A DNA stretch of 59,244 nt from Agarivorans sp. Toyoura001 (lineage in GTDB: Bacteria > Pseudomonadota > Gammaproteobacteria > Enterobacterales > Celerinatantimonadaceae), in assembly GCF_005405585.1 (NCBI RefSeq), contig NZ_BJEQ01000024.1, positions 1 through 59,244 of the forward strand. The letters run 5' to 3'. The notes below the pieces were generated by a model that saw nothing but the letters and a program-made list of their open reading frames with translations, was not told the origin of the DNA and ran no database searches. Shown here one piece after another: positions 18,210 through 26,983 of the stretch. The translations under genes and the position numbers were made by a program. The stretch's first letter is position 1. Each line of letters begins with the position of its first letter.

Positions 18210-18560
18210 ATGACAAGCCGTGTATATGTATTAGCTCAGTTCAAACCAAAAGCAGGAAAGGAAGCTGAGTTATTTGAGGTGCTTAAAGCACTTGAGCCAG
18301 ATTCTTATCGCGAGAAAGGCTGTATTCAGTACATGCTAACGCGACAAATTGACCATCCAAGCGCTACTAGAAACGAGTACCCAATTGTATTTAACGAAGT
18401 TTGGGATAGCCCGGAATCTTGGGCTGCGCATGGTCGTAGAAAACAAGTACAACACTTTTTCGAAACGCAGGTTCAGGCAGAAACTGGCTTAGTGGAAGAT
18501 GCAATGGTTACCGCCTATTCCGATGAAGGCTATAACTATGATGCGCCTATTTACGAGTAA
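18210..18560 (+). CDS. Antibiotic biosynthesis monooxygenase (ABM) domain protein
   Basis: This 116-residue protein is a single ABM-type ferredoxin-like domain. It shows VYVLAQFKPKAGKEAELFEVLKAL (about residues 5-28), GCIQYMLTRQIDHPS, FNEVWDSPESWAAHGRRKQVQHF (about 61-83). Small proteins of this group (YgiN/quinol-monooxygenase or heme-degrading types) form dimers and act on quinones or other aromatics. The substrate here is unknown. AAGAAAGAGAAT before the ATG gives a usable ribosome-binding site. It is likely monocistronic. Confidence 0.85.
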   Translation: MTSRVYVLAQFKPKAGKEAELFEVLKALEPDSYREKGCIQYMLTRQIDHPSATRNEYPIVFNEVWDSPESWAAHGRRKQVQHFFETQVQAETGLVEDAMVTAYSDEGYNYDAPIYE

Positions 18561-18583
18561 AGCGTTTAAATGTTAGCTGACCA

Positions 18584-18630
18584 ACAAGGGCAGAATTACT
18601 GTTTATTAAGTGACTCTGTCCTTGTTTTAT
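18584..18630 (+). terminator. Probable terminator after the ABM gene
   Basis: An 11-bp stem (ACAAGGGCAGA with TCTGTCCTTGT, one wobble) encloses a 20-base loop and is followed by TTTATTTTAG. It begins 24 bp after the ABM stop codon. Confidence 0.65.
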
Positions 18631-18910
18631 TTTAGAAAGGAGGGCAAGCAGTGAGTAGGTATCGCTCAATCATAAACTCAGGCCCTTCTGGTGCTTAAAA
18701 CGAGCAAAGCCCATGGCCTTAGTACCACTAACACGCCATTAATTTGGGCGAAAACGCCTAAGCATTTAGCCAACCATAATACTTAAGCTCCTATTTTTTT
18801 CACTACACGTTCTAGCCGTTTCATTTTATCTTATTTCCTTAATTACTTTTTATTATTAGCTGCTTACGCTTAACAATTGTTAATTGTCTTAATTTTTCTC
18901 GAAAAAATTT

Positions 18911-18947
18911 TGAACGAGTGTTCAGGATTGTCTTGAATGATCGTTCA
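18911..18947. promoter_or_regulatory. Two tandem TetR-type palindromic operators
   Basis: TGAACGAGTGTTCA (18911-18924) and TGAATGATCGTTCA (18934-18947) are related imperfect palindromes whose starts are 23 bp apart, close to two helical turns. They lie about 90-130 bp before the carboxymuconolactone decarboxylase family gene. The pattern TGAAyGAnyGTTCA is typical of TetR-family operators. No TetR gene is adjacent. The rest of 18640-18910 holds no convincing gene. Confidence 0.6.
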
Positions 18948-19038
18948 TGGTTGTTTATAGATCTTCTATCGCAACGGGGCAGAGCAGTTAAATCACCTCG
19001 TGACTAAGTTCATAATGGTTATTAGATAGGTAAAAATA

Positions 19039-19584
19039 ATGAGCAACTTTACAATCCACACTGTAGAAACCGCACCTGAAGCAAGCAAAGCGTTGGCTGA
19101 GAAATCACTAAAAACCAATGGCATGTTGCCAAACCTACACGCGATAATGGCCGAAGCACCAGGCTTGTTAGAAGGCTACCAAGTGCTGCATAAACTGTTT
19201 ATGGAGTCATCATTTAACGCCGAAGAACTAACGGTGGTGTGGCAAACCTTTAACGTTGAGCACGAGTGTGGCTATTGTGTACCTGCGCATACTGGAATTG
19301 CCCATATGATGAAAGTTGACCCTGTATTAACCGAAGCATTGCGCGAGCGCCAAGTGATGCCAACTGAAAAGTTACAAGTGTTACGCGACACGGCACTAGC
19401 AATGACGCGTAGCCGCGGTAACTTGACCAAGCAACAAATGGCAGCATTTTTTGCAGCCGGGTATACTCAGCGCCAGATGTTAGAGATTGTTTTAGGTTTA
19501 GCGCAAAAAGTAATGAGCAACTACACTAACCACCTTGCTGAAACGCCAATAGACAAACCATTCCAAAAGTTTTCTTGGAAATAA
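19039..19584 (+). CDS. Carboxymuconolactone decarboxylase family protein (AhpD-like)
   Basis: This 181-residue protein has the CMD/AhpD fold signature, notably the redox-type motif EHECGYCVPAHTGIAHM (about residues 74-90) with a CxxC pair and the following histidine. This arrangement is that of alkylhydroperoxidase-like members rather than true decarboxylases. The N-terminal APEASKALAEKSLKTNGMLPNLHAIMAEAPGLLEGY is also typical. It probably acts in peroxide or electrophile handling (inference). The paired TetR-type operators upstream suggest induction by a reactive small molecule. Confidence 0.85.
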   Translation: MSNFTIHTVETAPEASKALAEKSLKTNGMLPNLHAIMAEAPGLLEGYQVLHKLFMESSFNAEELTVVWQTFNVEHECGYCVPAHTGIAHMMKVDPVLTEALRERQVMPTEKLQVLRDTALAMTRSRGNLTKQQMAAFFAAGYTQRQMLEIVLGLAQKVMSNYTNHLAETPIDKPFQKFSWK

Positions 19585-19710
19585 AACGTAGAGCACTAGC
19601 TTGCTAAGGCTCAGCGGGAGTTAAAGGGTATGTGAAGGGTTAAGTTTTGTGATTAACACACCGTAATTCGTTGAAAATGCGGATTGAAGCAGAGACAGAT
19701 TTTGTGTATT

Positions 19711-19736
19711 AAAAAAGCCGCTCATGCGGCTTTTTT
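19711..19736. terminator. Bidirectional terminator
   Basis: AAAAAAGCCGC / GCGGCTTTTTT with a TCAT loop lies between two convergent genes (the CMD-family gene and the HopJ-family gene). With A and T runs at both sides it can terminate in both directions. Confidence 0.92.
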
Positions 19737-19741
19737 GGTGT

Positions 19742-20095
19742 TTATACTTTTTTACTTAAGGCTGGCTGAGAGAATGAAATCCCGTTCCACCCATTTTTTA
19801 TAAACTGACGAATGTTTTGATGATCTTCACCTTGAGGGGTATCCAGTACATCTTGGTAGTACTGGCCAAATAAGGCGAGAGTTTGCTGCTTACTTAAGGC
19901 TTGTAGCTGGGCAAAAGCAAACACTTTACATGAACCTGAGTTTTCTCCTGCGGCATTATTTTGTTCACCATTAGTAAACGCGCTCGGAGTAAAACTGTAG
20001 TTAGCCTCAATAATAGCCATGCTATCTTCAAAGCGAATTTGATCTGGATCTTGGGTGAGGATTTCTATGAAACTTGTGGTATCAGCTTGAGCCAT
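19742..20095 (-). CDS. HopJ family protein
   Basis: This is a 117-residue protein of the HopJ (HopPmaJ-like) family. Visible features are FEDSMAIIEANYSFTPSAFTNG (about residues 22-43), AAGENSGSCKVFAFAQLQALS (about 49-69), and ALFGQYYQDVLDTPQGEDHQNIRQF. Despite the type III effector name, the family is common in free-living gammaproteobacteria without such secretion systems, and its role is unknown. ATG at 20095 is preferred because AGGAAG precedes it. A longer frame to 20131 lacks support. Confidence 0.85.
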   Translation of the reverse strand: MAQADTTSFIEILTQDPDQIRFEDSMAIIEANYSFTPSAFTNGEQNNAAGENSGSCKVFAFAQLQALSKQQTLALFGQYYQDVLDTPQGEDHQNIRQFIKNGWNGISFSQPALSKKV

Positions 20096-20173
20096 AGTGT
20101 ACTTCCTGTAGCGTTTGCAAAAACTACGCACACCTTATTTGAGAAGCACAGTATTGGTCAACAAAAATAGCGC

Positions 20174-21094
20174 TTATCTAGGCTCGTTTTGGATTAATAA
20201 CATTGCTATCAAAATGAACGCTGCACCTGGTAAGGTTTGCCAATCTAGTTGTTCTATACCCATTAAAACGGTGAGTAAAATAACAAATAGTGGGGTTAAG
20301 TAGCTGTAAGCTGCCACCTTAGTTGGCCCTAATTTTAAGGTGCCAATTTGTAATAAAAAGAAGGTGATAAGAGTGGTAAACAAGGCCAGATAACTAATGC
20401 CCGCATATACCCTAAATGTAACACTGCTCCAATCTATTTGGCTAAAGCTGGGTAACGCTAATACCAATAACCAAACGGCACCAAACAAGATAACCCAAAA
20501 GGTCATTAGCTCTTGGCGCTCGCCACGATAGCATTTTTTCATTAAGGGGTTATAAACACTTAAGCTTAAGCAACCCACCAAAAACAACAGGTCGCCACTG
20601 TTCAGCTGTAAGTTAACCAGAGCGCTAATTTGGCCGCGAAATACAATCCATAAAGCGCCTACAGTACCTATTAATAAGCCCAGTTGGCGACGCTTACTTA
20701 TTGCTTGGTGATTGATTAAGTAACTAGCGAGCGCTGTCATTGCTGGCAAGGTGGTATAAAGTGCGCCAGTGTTAATGGCGCTGGTATGACGCAACGCTTC
20801 GAACATACACCAAAAAAATATCACCAAGGGAATGCTAAGTAAGGCATAGCCGAACAAGGCGCGCAGTGGCGGTAGTGCCCAGCCGTTTTTCGCTATTACA
20901 TAAGGGGCGAACAATAGGGCGGCCATTAAAAAACGCAGAAACATCATCACCACTGGTGGAAGGGCATAAGTAATAGCTGAGCCCACGGGAAACGAGCTAG
21001 CCACGAATGCCACCATGATGAGCATTAAGCCGTGGGTGCCTTTGTTGGTGTTTATTAATGAGTTTGCTGGCGCTAAGTGCTGGCTGTTGATCAT
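20174..21094 (-). CDS. EamA/DMT family transporter
   Basis: The 306-residue protein has ten membrane segments arranged as two EamA repeats. The first runs from about residues 20-150 (VASSFPVGSAITYALPPVVMMFLRFLMAALLF) and the second from about 160-300 (AAYSYLTPLFVILLTVLMGIEQLDW). Members export amino acids or metabolites. The gene is divergent from a LysR gene at 21205, with 110 bp between them, so it is probably that regulator's target. The substrate is unknown. Confidence 0.9.
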   Translation of the reverse strand: MINSQHLAPANSLINTNKGTHGLMLIMVAFVASSFPVGSAITYALPPVVMMFLRFLMAALLFAPYVIAKNGWALPPLRALFGYALLSIPLVIFFWCMFEALRHTSAINTGALYTTLPAMTALASYLINHQAISKRRQLGLLIGTVGALWIVFRGQISALVNLQLNSGDLLFLVGCLSLSVYNPLMKKCYRGERQELMTFWVILFGAVWLLVLALPSFSQIDWSSVTFRVYAGISYLALFTTLITFFLLQIGTLKLGPTKVAAYSYLTPLFVILLTVLMGIEQLDWQTLPGAAFILIAMLLIQNEPR

Positions 21095-21204
21095 TGTGAA
21101 TATCTCATTTAAGGAAGCAGCGCCAGTTTAATCGTAATCGTATTGACTGATAATTCCCTAAATTTGATAATAACTGTTGAGTTTAAGTTGACAGTGGTGA
21201 AGCT

Positions 21205-22113
21205 ATGGATGGGTTTTCGGCAATTCCTGTGTTTGTTGCAGTGGTAGAAAGCGGCGGCTTTTCGCCTGCGGCGCGCAGTTTGGGTATTTCTAAATCGGCG
21301 GTGAGCAAGCGGGTAAACCAGTTAGAACAACACCTTGGCGTAAAGTTGCTACATCGAACGACCCGTAAACTCAGTTTAACCGAGGCGGGAAAACACTATT
21401 TTGAGCATGCTGCTAAAGCGCATAATGCCGCTAAAGATGCCGAAGACGCAGTGGCGCAATTACAAGGGGAGCCGCAAGGCTTGCTGCGTATAAACACGCC
21501 TATGTCTTTTGGTCGTTTGCATATAGCCCCGTTAATCGCCGAGTTTTTAACGCGTTATCCCAAAATCAGCATTGATATGATGATGGACGACAAGGTCAAT
21601 GATTTAGTCGCCGAGGGCTTTGATCTTGCTATTCGCGCTGGCGACTTGCCCGATTCATCGCTTATTGTACGCAAATTAGCACCGCTAAATAGTGTATTGT
21701 GCGCCTCGCCAGCCTACCTAGAATTACATGGCTCTCCCACGCAAATAGAGCAGTTAAGCCAGCATAATTGCTTACAGTTTAGTTATTCGCAAGATGTGAA
21801 AGAGTGGACGTTTATGCGTGACGGACAATCACAATCAATAGAGGTAAAAGGCAATTATCGAGTCAATAACAGTGAAGCCTTGCGTGATGCCATGCTGCAG
21901 GGATTAGGCATTGGCCGATTGCCTACCTTTGTTGCTGGGCCAGATATTAAAGCCGGCCGTTTAGTGACATTGTTAGATGAATTTAAAATGCCCAACAAAA
22001 CCATTCATGCGGTATTTGCCGAACGCCAATATTTACCAGCAAAGGTGAGGGCGTTTATAGATTTTGCTGTGGAGTACTTAGCGGCAGATCAGCCTTATTG
22101 GGAGCTGGAGTAA
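21205..22113 (+). CDS. LysR family transcription regulator
   Basis: The 302-residue protein has an N-terminal winged HTH (VESGGFSPAARSLGISKSAVSKRVNQLEQHLGVKLLHRTTRKLSLTEAG shortened here to its key parts SGGFSPAARSLGISKSAVSK) and a C-terminal periplasmic-binding-like effector domain starting near residue 90. It has the AaeR/DsdC-like LysR layout with LLRINTPMSFGRLHIAPLI. It is divergent from the EamA transporter gene and likely regulates it. Confidence 0.92.
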   Translation: MDGFSAIPVFVAVVESGGFSPAARSLGISKSAVSKRVNQLEQHLGVKLLHRTTRKLSLTEAGKHYFEHAAKAHNAAKDAEDAVAQLQGEPQGLLRINTPMSFGRLHIAPLIAEFLTRYPKISIDMMMDDKVNDLVAEGFDLAIRAGDLPDSSLIVRKLAPLNSVLCASPAYLELHGSPTQIEQLSQHNCLQFSYSQDVKEWTFMRDGQSQSIEVKGNYRVNNSEALRDAMLQGLGIGRLPTFVAGPDIKAGRLVTLLDEFKMPNKTIHAVFAERQYLPAKVRAFIDFAVEYLAADQPYWELE

Positions 22114-22139
22114 ACAAAAGCTAATTGTTTACTCCAGCT
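22103..22139. terminator. Bidirectional terminator with a 14-bp stem
   Basis: AGCTGGAGTAAACA and TGTTTACTCCAGCT form a perfect 14-bp stem around a 9-base loop. The stem includes the LysR stop codon and lies between convergent genes. Confidence 0.75.
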
Positions 22140-22161
22140 TGTTTATCGTTTCGGTCATAAA

Positions 22162-22893
22162 CTAACCATCGTTGTTATCATCTGCAGCGATGGCCTTATC
22201 TAACCAAGTTTGGGCATGTTTAATTGGGCCTTGAATCCCTTTGAGTGGTGCGTCGGGACGATCAGCCTGTACCTTGGAGTGATTGTTGAGCTTAAGCAGC
22301 ACTTGCTGGGCGTACGCTAAGGTTTGTTGGTCTGGCATCGGTGTTACGCCATCACGAATACACGCAATGAGCGTGCGGTGTAGGCCGCTGGTTAAAGTCC
22401 AAATGGTGTTTAGTCTAAATCCGCCAAGTTCTTTGTTACTAGCGAGTTCATCCAAAAAACGGATTAGCTCTGGAAGCAGGGCCACAGGGCGTTTTTCTCT
22501 AATGCTTACAGCGGCTACATAGAGCTCTTCCGCTGAGGATTTAAGGCTGAGATAGTCAGCTAAAGTATCAGTTTCTGATAGATTACGGGCTTCAGCTTTA
22601 ATGGCTTGCCTCGCATGAGCGAGTTGGCCAACAGGGGCATTAGGATCAAATCTTTGTAGAATGTCGTCAAACTGGCGGCGATCGTTTTCCATTTCCGATT
22701 CCAATTCAACTATTCTTTCTTTACCTTTTTCTAGATCTTCTTTTAGGGCTTGCAGCTCTAATTCAAACTGACCAAACTTTAGCTTGGTTATGCGCTTGCG
22801 AAGTTCGGGTTGAGTGACGACATAAATAATTGCTGCCAACACCATTAATTCCCAAAGAGAGATGTTACCCAAAAACCTGCTAATAATGTCCAT
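22162..22893 (-). CDS. Membrane-anchored coiled-coil protein of unknown function
   Basis: This 243-residue protein was not recognised. It has one N-terminal membrane segment (LWELMVLAAIIYVVTQ, about residues 13-28), followed by a highly charged predicted coiled coil (FELELQALKEDLEKGKERIVELESEMENDRRQ, residues about 43-75, in short pieces LQALKEDLEKGKERIVELES). The remaining part is a helical domain of about 150 residues with no known motif. The topology suggests a type II or cytoplasmic-facing scaffold. No operon partner is evident. Confidence 0.65.
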   Translation of the reverse strand: MDIISRFLGNISLWELMVLAAIIYVVTQPELRKRITKLKFGQFELELQALKEDLEKGKERIVELESEMENDRRQFDDILQRFDPNAPVGQLAHARQAIKAEARNLSETDTLADYLSLKSSAEELYVAAVSIREKRPVALLPELIRFLDELASNKELGGFRLNTIWTLTSGLHRTLIACIRDGVTPMPDQQTLAYAQQVLLKLNNHSKVQADRPDAPLKGIQGPIKHAQTWLDKAIAADDNNDG

Positions 22894-23015
22894 GTTAAGC
22901 CTAGCTATAAACCAGAACCCTCTATTAGTAGACTGTAGCTATTCATTAACAAAAAAGAAAACAAGGTTGTTATTTAAGATCGGACGGTGTGAGAGAGTTA
23001 GGCGATAGATAGGCT

Positions 23016-23507
23016 CTATATGGCTCGCCACTTAGGGTTAAGAATGGCCCAGCGTTCGTGGTCTTTCCAGCCTTTACCGCCAATGTTTAAGTAGCTTTTA
23101 GATAAGCCTTCTTTCACAAACCCTGCTTTAGCCACTAACGATATCGAGGCTTTGTTACCGGGCTGAATATTGGCTTCTAAGCGGTGTAAATTTAACTCTT
23201 CAAAGGCGTAGTTTAGTAATAGGCGAATACCTGCTTTCATATAGCCATTGGCCTGGTGAGGGTGGAACACTTCGTAGCTAAGATAAGCTGACTGAAAATG
23301 ACCCCGAATGATTGCCGAGATATTAAAAGTACCAACGATCTCGCCAGTTTCAGCTAAACACACTAATTGGCGGTGTTCCTCTTCCAAATAAGCGCGCACG
23401 TTTTTAGGCGGGTAGCTCCAAGGGCGATGAAAAATCTCGCTGTTTTGGTAACACTCGCTGAGTTCCTCTAAATCAGCGCGCTCTGGCTGTCTTAAATATA
23501 CGTTCAA
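23016..23507 (-). CDS. GNAT family N-acetyltransferase, RimJ/RimL-like
   Basis: The 163-residue protein is a GNAT acetyltransferase of the RimJ/RimL group. It begins VYLRQPERADLEEL, has the family pattern LSYEVFHPHQANGYMKAGIRLLLNYAFEEL (about residues 76-105, acetyl-CoA-binding strand and helix), and LHRLEANIQPGNKASISLVAKAGF (about 107-130). It probably N-acetylates a protein or amino-acid substrate. The specific target is unknown. The 23508-23775 region upstream is intergenic with no further gene seen. Confidence 0.88.
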   Translation of the reverse strand: MNVYLRQPERADLEELSECYQNSEIFHRPWSYPPKNVRAYLEEEHRQLVCLAETGEIVGTFNISAIIRGHFQSAYLSYEVFHPHQANGYMKAGIRLLLNYAFEELNLHRLEANIQPGNKASISLVAKAGFVKEGLSKSYLNIGGKGWKDHERWAILNPKWRAI

Positions 23508-23775
23508 TGTTCTTGCCTTTTTTACACCTAGCTTGTTGAAAAAACGATGAAAGCCTCATTATCTTAGCTGATGTTTTGGGCTTAAACATTACTGATACAT
23601 CTCTTTTTTGAAGAAATAAGCGTGCGGTCTATTTATTGATAAGTGCATAGTAAAGACAGGTAAACTGTAAACTTGAGCTCAACAGTATCTTTACTATTTT
23701 CCGTATTATCACCAAATATGAAACAGATTAAGCTGAACAGGAATTGATTAACTTTCTTCAGCTTATGGAGCCACC

Positions 23776-24381
23776 ATGGAACTGTTTACTGCCATACAAC
23801 AACGCCGCGCCGTTAAACACTTTGATACAAATGCAGCAATGGAGCCGCAACACTTCACCCAAATGATGGAGGCGGTGCTATTGTCTCCTACCTCTTACAA
23901 TATCCAGCATTGGCGCTTTGTTCGAATTACCGATGTCGGTATGCGAGAGCAAGTTAAGCAAGCTGCTTGGGGGCAAGCGCAGGTGAGTGAGGCGGCTGAG
24001 CTGATTATACTGTGTGCCGATACTCAAGCTTGGGCTAATAGCCCAGAGCGCTATTGGTCTGCTGTTGATGCTAAAACCCAAAGCTTGCTGGTGGGAATGT
24101 TAGGTAACTTTTACCAAGGTAAAGCAGAGTTGCAACGTGATGAAGCGATGCGCTCTTGCGGCATGGCTGCACAAACGTTAATGCTAGCGGCGAAGGGTTT
24201 GGGTTACGACAGTTGCCCAATGATTGGCTTTGATGCTGAGCAACTGGCCGAGTTGATAAAGCTTCCATCAGACCATGTCATCGGCATGATTATCGCGGTA
24301 GGAAAAGCGGCTAAACCTGCCGGTATTCGTGGAGGTCAATTAGCTATGAGTGAAGTGCTTAAGCAAAATAGTTTTGCTTAG
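23776..24381 (+). CDS. Nitroreductase family protein
   Basis: The 201-residue flavoprotein matches the NfsB/NADH-oxidase nitroreductase fold. The FMN-binding start is IQQRRAVKHFD (about residues 7-17). LLSPTSYNIQHWRFVRI (about 35-51) and MRSCGMAAQTLMLAAKGLGYDSCPMIGFD (about 125-153) are family signatures. It probably reduces nitro compounds or quinones with NAD(P)H. It is convergent with the purine operon, separated by a hairpin region. Confidence 0.9.
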   Translation: MELFTAIQQRRAVKHFDTNAAMEPQHFTQMMEAVLLSPTSYNIQHWRFVRITDVGMREQVKQAAWGQAQVSEAAELIILCADTQAWANSPERYWSAVDAKTQSLLVGMLGNFYQGKAELQRDEAMRSCGMAAQTLMLAAKGLGYDSCPMIGFDAEQLAELIKLPSDHVIGMIIAVGKAAKPAGIRGGQLAMSEVLKQNSFA

Positions 24382-24395
24382 CGAGATGAGTTACA

Positions 24396-24444
24396 GCTAA
24401 AACGCATTGCCAGCGTAAGCTAGTAATGCGTTTAATGTTTTAGC
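24396..24444. terminator. Hairpin region between nitroreductase and puuD, probable bidirectional terminator
   Basis: Two nested inverted repeats occur: AAACGCATT / AATGCGTTT (24400-24408 / 24425-24433) and GCTAAAAC / GTTTTAGC (24396-24403 / 24437-24444), followed by GTTTTTT. They lie between the convergent stop codons. Confidence 0.55.
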
Positions 24445-24449
24445 GTTTT

Positions 24450-25676
24450 TTACGGTTGGGCTAACAGTTGCTGTAGGCTTTGACGCTCACTCTCGGTGAT
24501 TTGGGTTTTGTTTAAAAACGGCATGTCTTTGGTGACTACTGAACGCTCAATGATTCGAACACGCCAACGCTCTATATCCTGCCAAGTATCGAGATTCACC
24601 CCGCCAGGTGCGGCGCTAAAGGTGTCGTCGGTAGGCATACGACTATGGCAAGTGGCACAGCGTTGTTGAACAATACTCATTACTTGGCGCTGTTGCTCGC
24701 TCATCGAGCTTTCACCTTCAACACTGATCTCGGTGCTAGCACTAGCTAGAGCCTGCGCATTTGATTTAGCCTGACTCCAGCTCAAAAACACCGCCAGTAA
24801 CAGTAAACCTGTAGCGCCGCTGACAATAATGGCAGGTTTGTGAACGCCTTGATGTTTTAAGTTAAAGAAGTGGCGGATCCAAGCACTTAAACCAATTAAG
24901 GCACACAGTATTAACCAGCTGTGGCTATGTTGGTAAATCATTGGGTAATGATTGCTAATCATCAAAAAAATCACCGGCAGGGTGAGGTAGTTATTGTGCA
25001 CCGAGCGGCGTTTAGCTTCTAAACCCGGAGCGGGGTCTACGGTTTCGCCTGCGCTAACTTGTGCCACCATTTGCTTTTGGCCGGGAATAATTTTAATCCA
25101 AACGTTGGCCACCATAATAGTGCCAATTAGCGCACCCATATGAATAAATGCCCCTCGGCCGCTAAATACTTGAGTGAAGCCATAACAAAATAGCGCGCCA
25201 ATGATTACCAAGCTCAAGCTAAGCAGCAGAGGTTTGTTGGTAATGGGTGAACGTAATAGCCCTTCGTATAGGGCAAAACCTAATGTAATACCGCCCACTC
25301 CTAAGGCAATGGCTTGAGTGGTGCTTAATGCCATTATTTGTGGGTCGATTAAGTAGGCGTCGGCCCGTAAATAATAAATCCAAAACAGCAGCAAGGTGCC
25401 GCTTATCCAAGTGCTATAGGCTTCCCATTTAAACCAATGCAGTTTCTCAGGCATTTTCTCTGGGCCGACTTGGTATTTGGCAACTTCGTAAAAGCCTCCG
25501 CCATGCACTGCCCATAAGTCGCCTTTAATGCCTTTTTGTTTTTTCCAATCTGGTGGTGTCTTTAGGTTGTTGTCTAACCAAACAAAATAAAAGCTCGCAC
25601 CTATCCAGGCGATGCCTGCAATAACATGAAACCATTTAATAAATAGTGCTAACCATTCATACAGCTGTGGCCACAT
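24450..25676 (-). CDS. puuD: Urate hydroxylase PuuD (membrane, cytochrome-c fused)
   Basis: This 408-residue protein converts urate to 5-hydroxyisourate. The N-terminal part (residues about 1-300) is an eight-segment membrane domain with WFHVIAGIAWIGASFYFVWLD and AVHGGGFYEVAKYQV, which is diagnostic of PuuD. The C-terminal part is a c-type cytochrome with heme motif CATCH (about residues 340-344) and a likely axial methionine in KDMPFLN. Electrons therefore go to the respiratory chain rather than to oxygen with peroxide production. The gene is the last of the first purine operon and overlaps guaD by 20 bp. An AAGGA site precedes its ATG. Confidence 0.94.
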   Translation of the reverse strand: MWPQLYEWLALFIKWFHVIAGIAWIGASFYFVWLDNNLKTPPDWKKQKGIKGDLWAVHGGGFYEVAKYQVGPEKMPEKLHWFKWEAYSTWISGTLLLFWIYYLRADAYLIDPQIMALSTTQAIALGVGGITLGFALYEGLLRSPITNKPLLLSLSLVIIGALFCYGFTQVFSGRGAFIHMGALIGTIMVANVWIKIIPGQKQMVAQVSAGETVDPAPGLEAKRRSVHNNYLTLPVIFLMISNHYPMIYQHSHSWLILCALIGLSAWIRHFFNLKHQGVHKPAIIVSGATGLLLLAVFLSWSQAKSNAQALASASTEISVEGESSMSEQQRQVMSIVQQRCATCHSRMPTDDTFSAAPGGVNLDTWQDIERWRVRIIERSVVTKDMPFLNKTQITESERQSLQQLLAQP

Positions 25677-26982
25677 AGTGTTGTCCTTTTTTATAAACTT
25701 GCTTACCTGCTACATAGGTGGCGTTAATCACGCGGTCGTCACCTAAGGTGCTAATGGCAAATAACTGTTCACTTAAACCGCGCGCTTTATTTAAGCGCTG
25801 GCTAAGCATTGGCGTGGGCTGCATATCAAGTTCAACAAAGTCCGCTTCGCTGCCCACATTTAAATTGCCTACTTGGGTGTCTATGCCCATAGCAACGGCT
25901 GCGCCTTGAGTACACAAATACAAGGAATCGAAAGGGCTTAGGCTAGTTTGTTGTAGCTGGCAAACCTTGTAGGCATCGGCTTGATTAGCAAACATGCTAA
26001 GGCTAGTACCGCCGCCAACATCGCTGGCGAGGGCGACCAAAACCCCGTTGGCTTGGGCACGCTGATAGTTAAATAATCCGCTGCCTAAAAACAGGTTTGA
26101 TGAAGGGCAAAAATTGATGGTAGCGCCAGATGCGGCCAAAGCGATGTATTCTCTATCAGTGAGATGGATACCATGTCCAAATAGCGACTTTTCTCTAACT
26201 AAATTATGGGCTTCGTACACTGCCAAGTAGTCGGAGTAATCAGGGAATAGCTCGTTAATCCATTGCACTTCGTTAGGGTTTTCAGACAAGTGAGTTTGAA
26301 TAAATGTGTCTGGATGTTCATTGGCTAATTGACCAGCCTTAGCCAGTTGAGCTTCACTAGAAGTGGGCGCAAACCGTGGAGTAATGGCGTACAACTGACG
26401 ACCATTTTTATGCCATTGCTCAATCAATTGTTTGCTCTCGTAATAGCCACTATCTGGAGTATCTTGCAGCGCGGCGGGGCAGTTTCTGTCCATTAATACT
26501 TTGCCGCAAATCATGCGCGCATTATGGCTTTGGGCTGCCTCAAAAAAGCTAGTGACGGATTGCGGGTGAACCGTGGCATACACGCTGGCAGTGGTGGTGC
26601 CATGAGCAAATAGTTGTTGTAAGAAAAACTCAGCTTGGCCGCGGGCGTATGCGGCCTCAATAAACTGTTGTTCCGCGGGAAAGGTGTAGGTATTTAGCCA
26701 ATCTAATAGTTGCTTGCCAAAACTGGCAATCACTTCAACTTGGGGATAATGCACATGGCTATCAATTAAGCCCGGAATGATTAAGCCTTGATGCTCAACA
26801 ATCGACAGTCGTTCGATAACGGTGTTTTCAGCATCGAAGAATTCTTTGGCACCGCCAAGGTGAGCGATAAGACCGTTTTCAACAACTAATACGCCGTCTT
26901 CCCAGTATTGATAGTTCTCACTGGGGTTCAGACTGGCTTGAGGAAAATGCAATATGCTGCCGCGATGAATCTGTCGCGTCAT
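25657..26982 (-). CDS. guaD: Guanine deaminase
   Basis: This 441-residue amidohydrolase deaminates guanine to xanthine. The zinc-binding HVH is in GLIDSHVHYPQVEVIASFG (about residues 58-76). Other motifs are GTTTASVYATVHPQS, QTHLSENPNEVQW (about 213-225), GHGIHLTD, NFCPSSNLFLGSGLFN, and the catalytic aspartate in ALASDVGGGTSLSM. ATG at 26982 is preferred because GAGG precedes it and it fits just after the uraH stop. A 12-residue longer frame has no support. It feeds xanthine to XdhAB. Confidence 0.95.
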   Translation of the reverse strand: MTRQIHRGSILHFPQASLNPSENYQYWEDGVLVVENGLIAHLGGAKEFFDAENTVIERLSIVEHQGLIIPGLIDSHVHYPQVEVIASFGKQLLDWLNTYTFPAEQQFIEAAYARGQAEFFLQQLFAHGTTTASVYATVHPQSVTSFFEAAQSHNARMICGKVLMDRNCPAALQDTPDSGYYESKQLIEQWHKNGRQLYAITPRFAPTSSEAQLAKAGQLANEHPDTFIQTHLSENPNEVQWINELFPDYSDYLAVYEAHNLVREKSLFGHGIHLTDREYIALAASGATINFCPSSNLFLGSGLFNYQRAQANGVLVALASDVGGGTSLSMFANQADAYKVCQLQQTSLSPFDSLYLCTQGAAVAMGIDTQVGNLNVGSEADFVELDMQPTPMLSQRLNKARGLSEQLFAISTLGDDRVINATYVAGKQVYKKGQHYVATAV

Positions 26983-26983
26983 A

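Noticed and set aside
18640-18730. Possible protein relic on the minus strand (VSGTKAMGFARFKHQKGLSL)
   Set aside because: It is short, has a stop shortly upstream in the same frame, and matches no family that I can name.
19742-20095. Reading the HopJ protein as evidence for a type III secretion system
   Set aside because: The family occurs widely in free-living bacteria without such systems, and no secretion genes are nearby.
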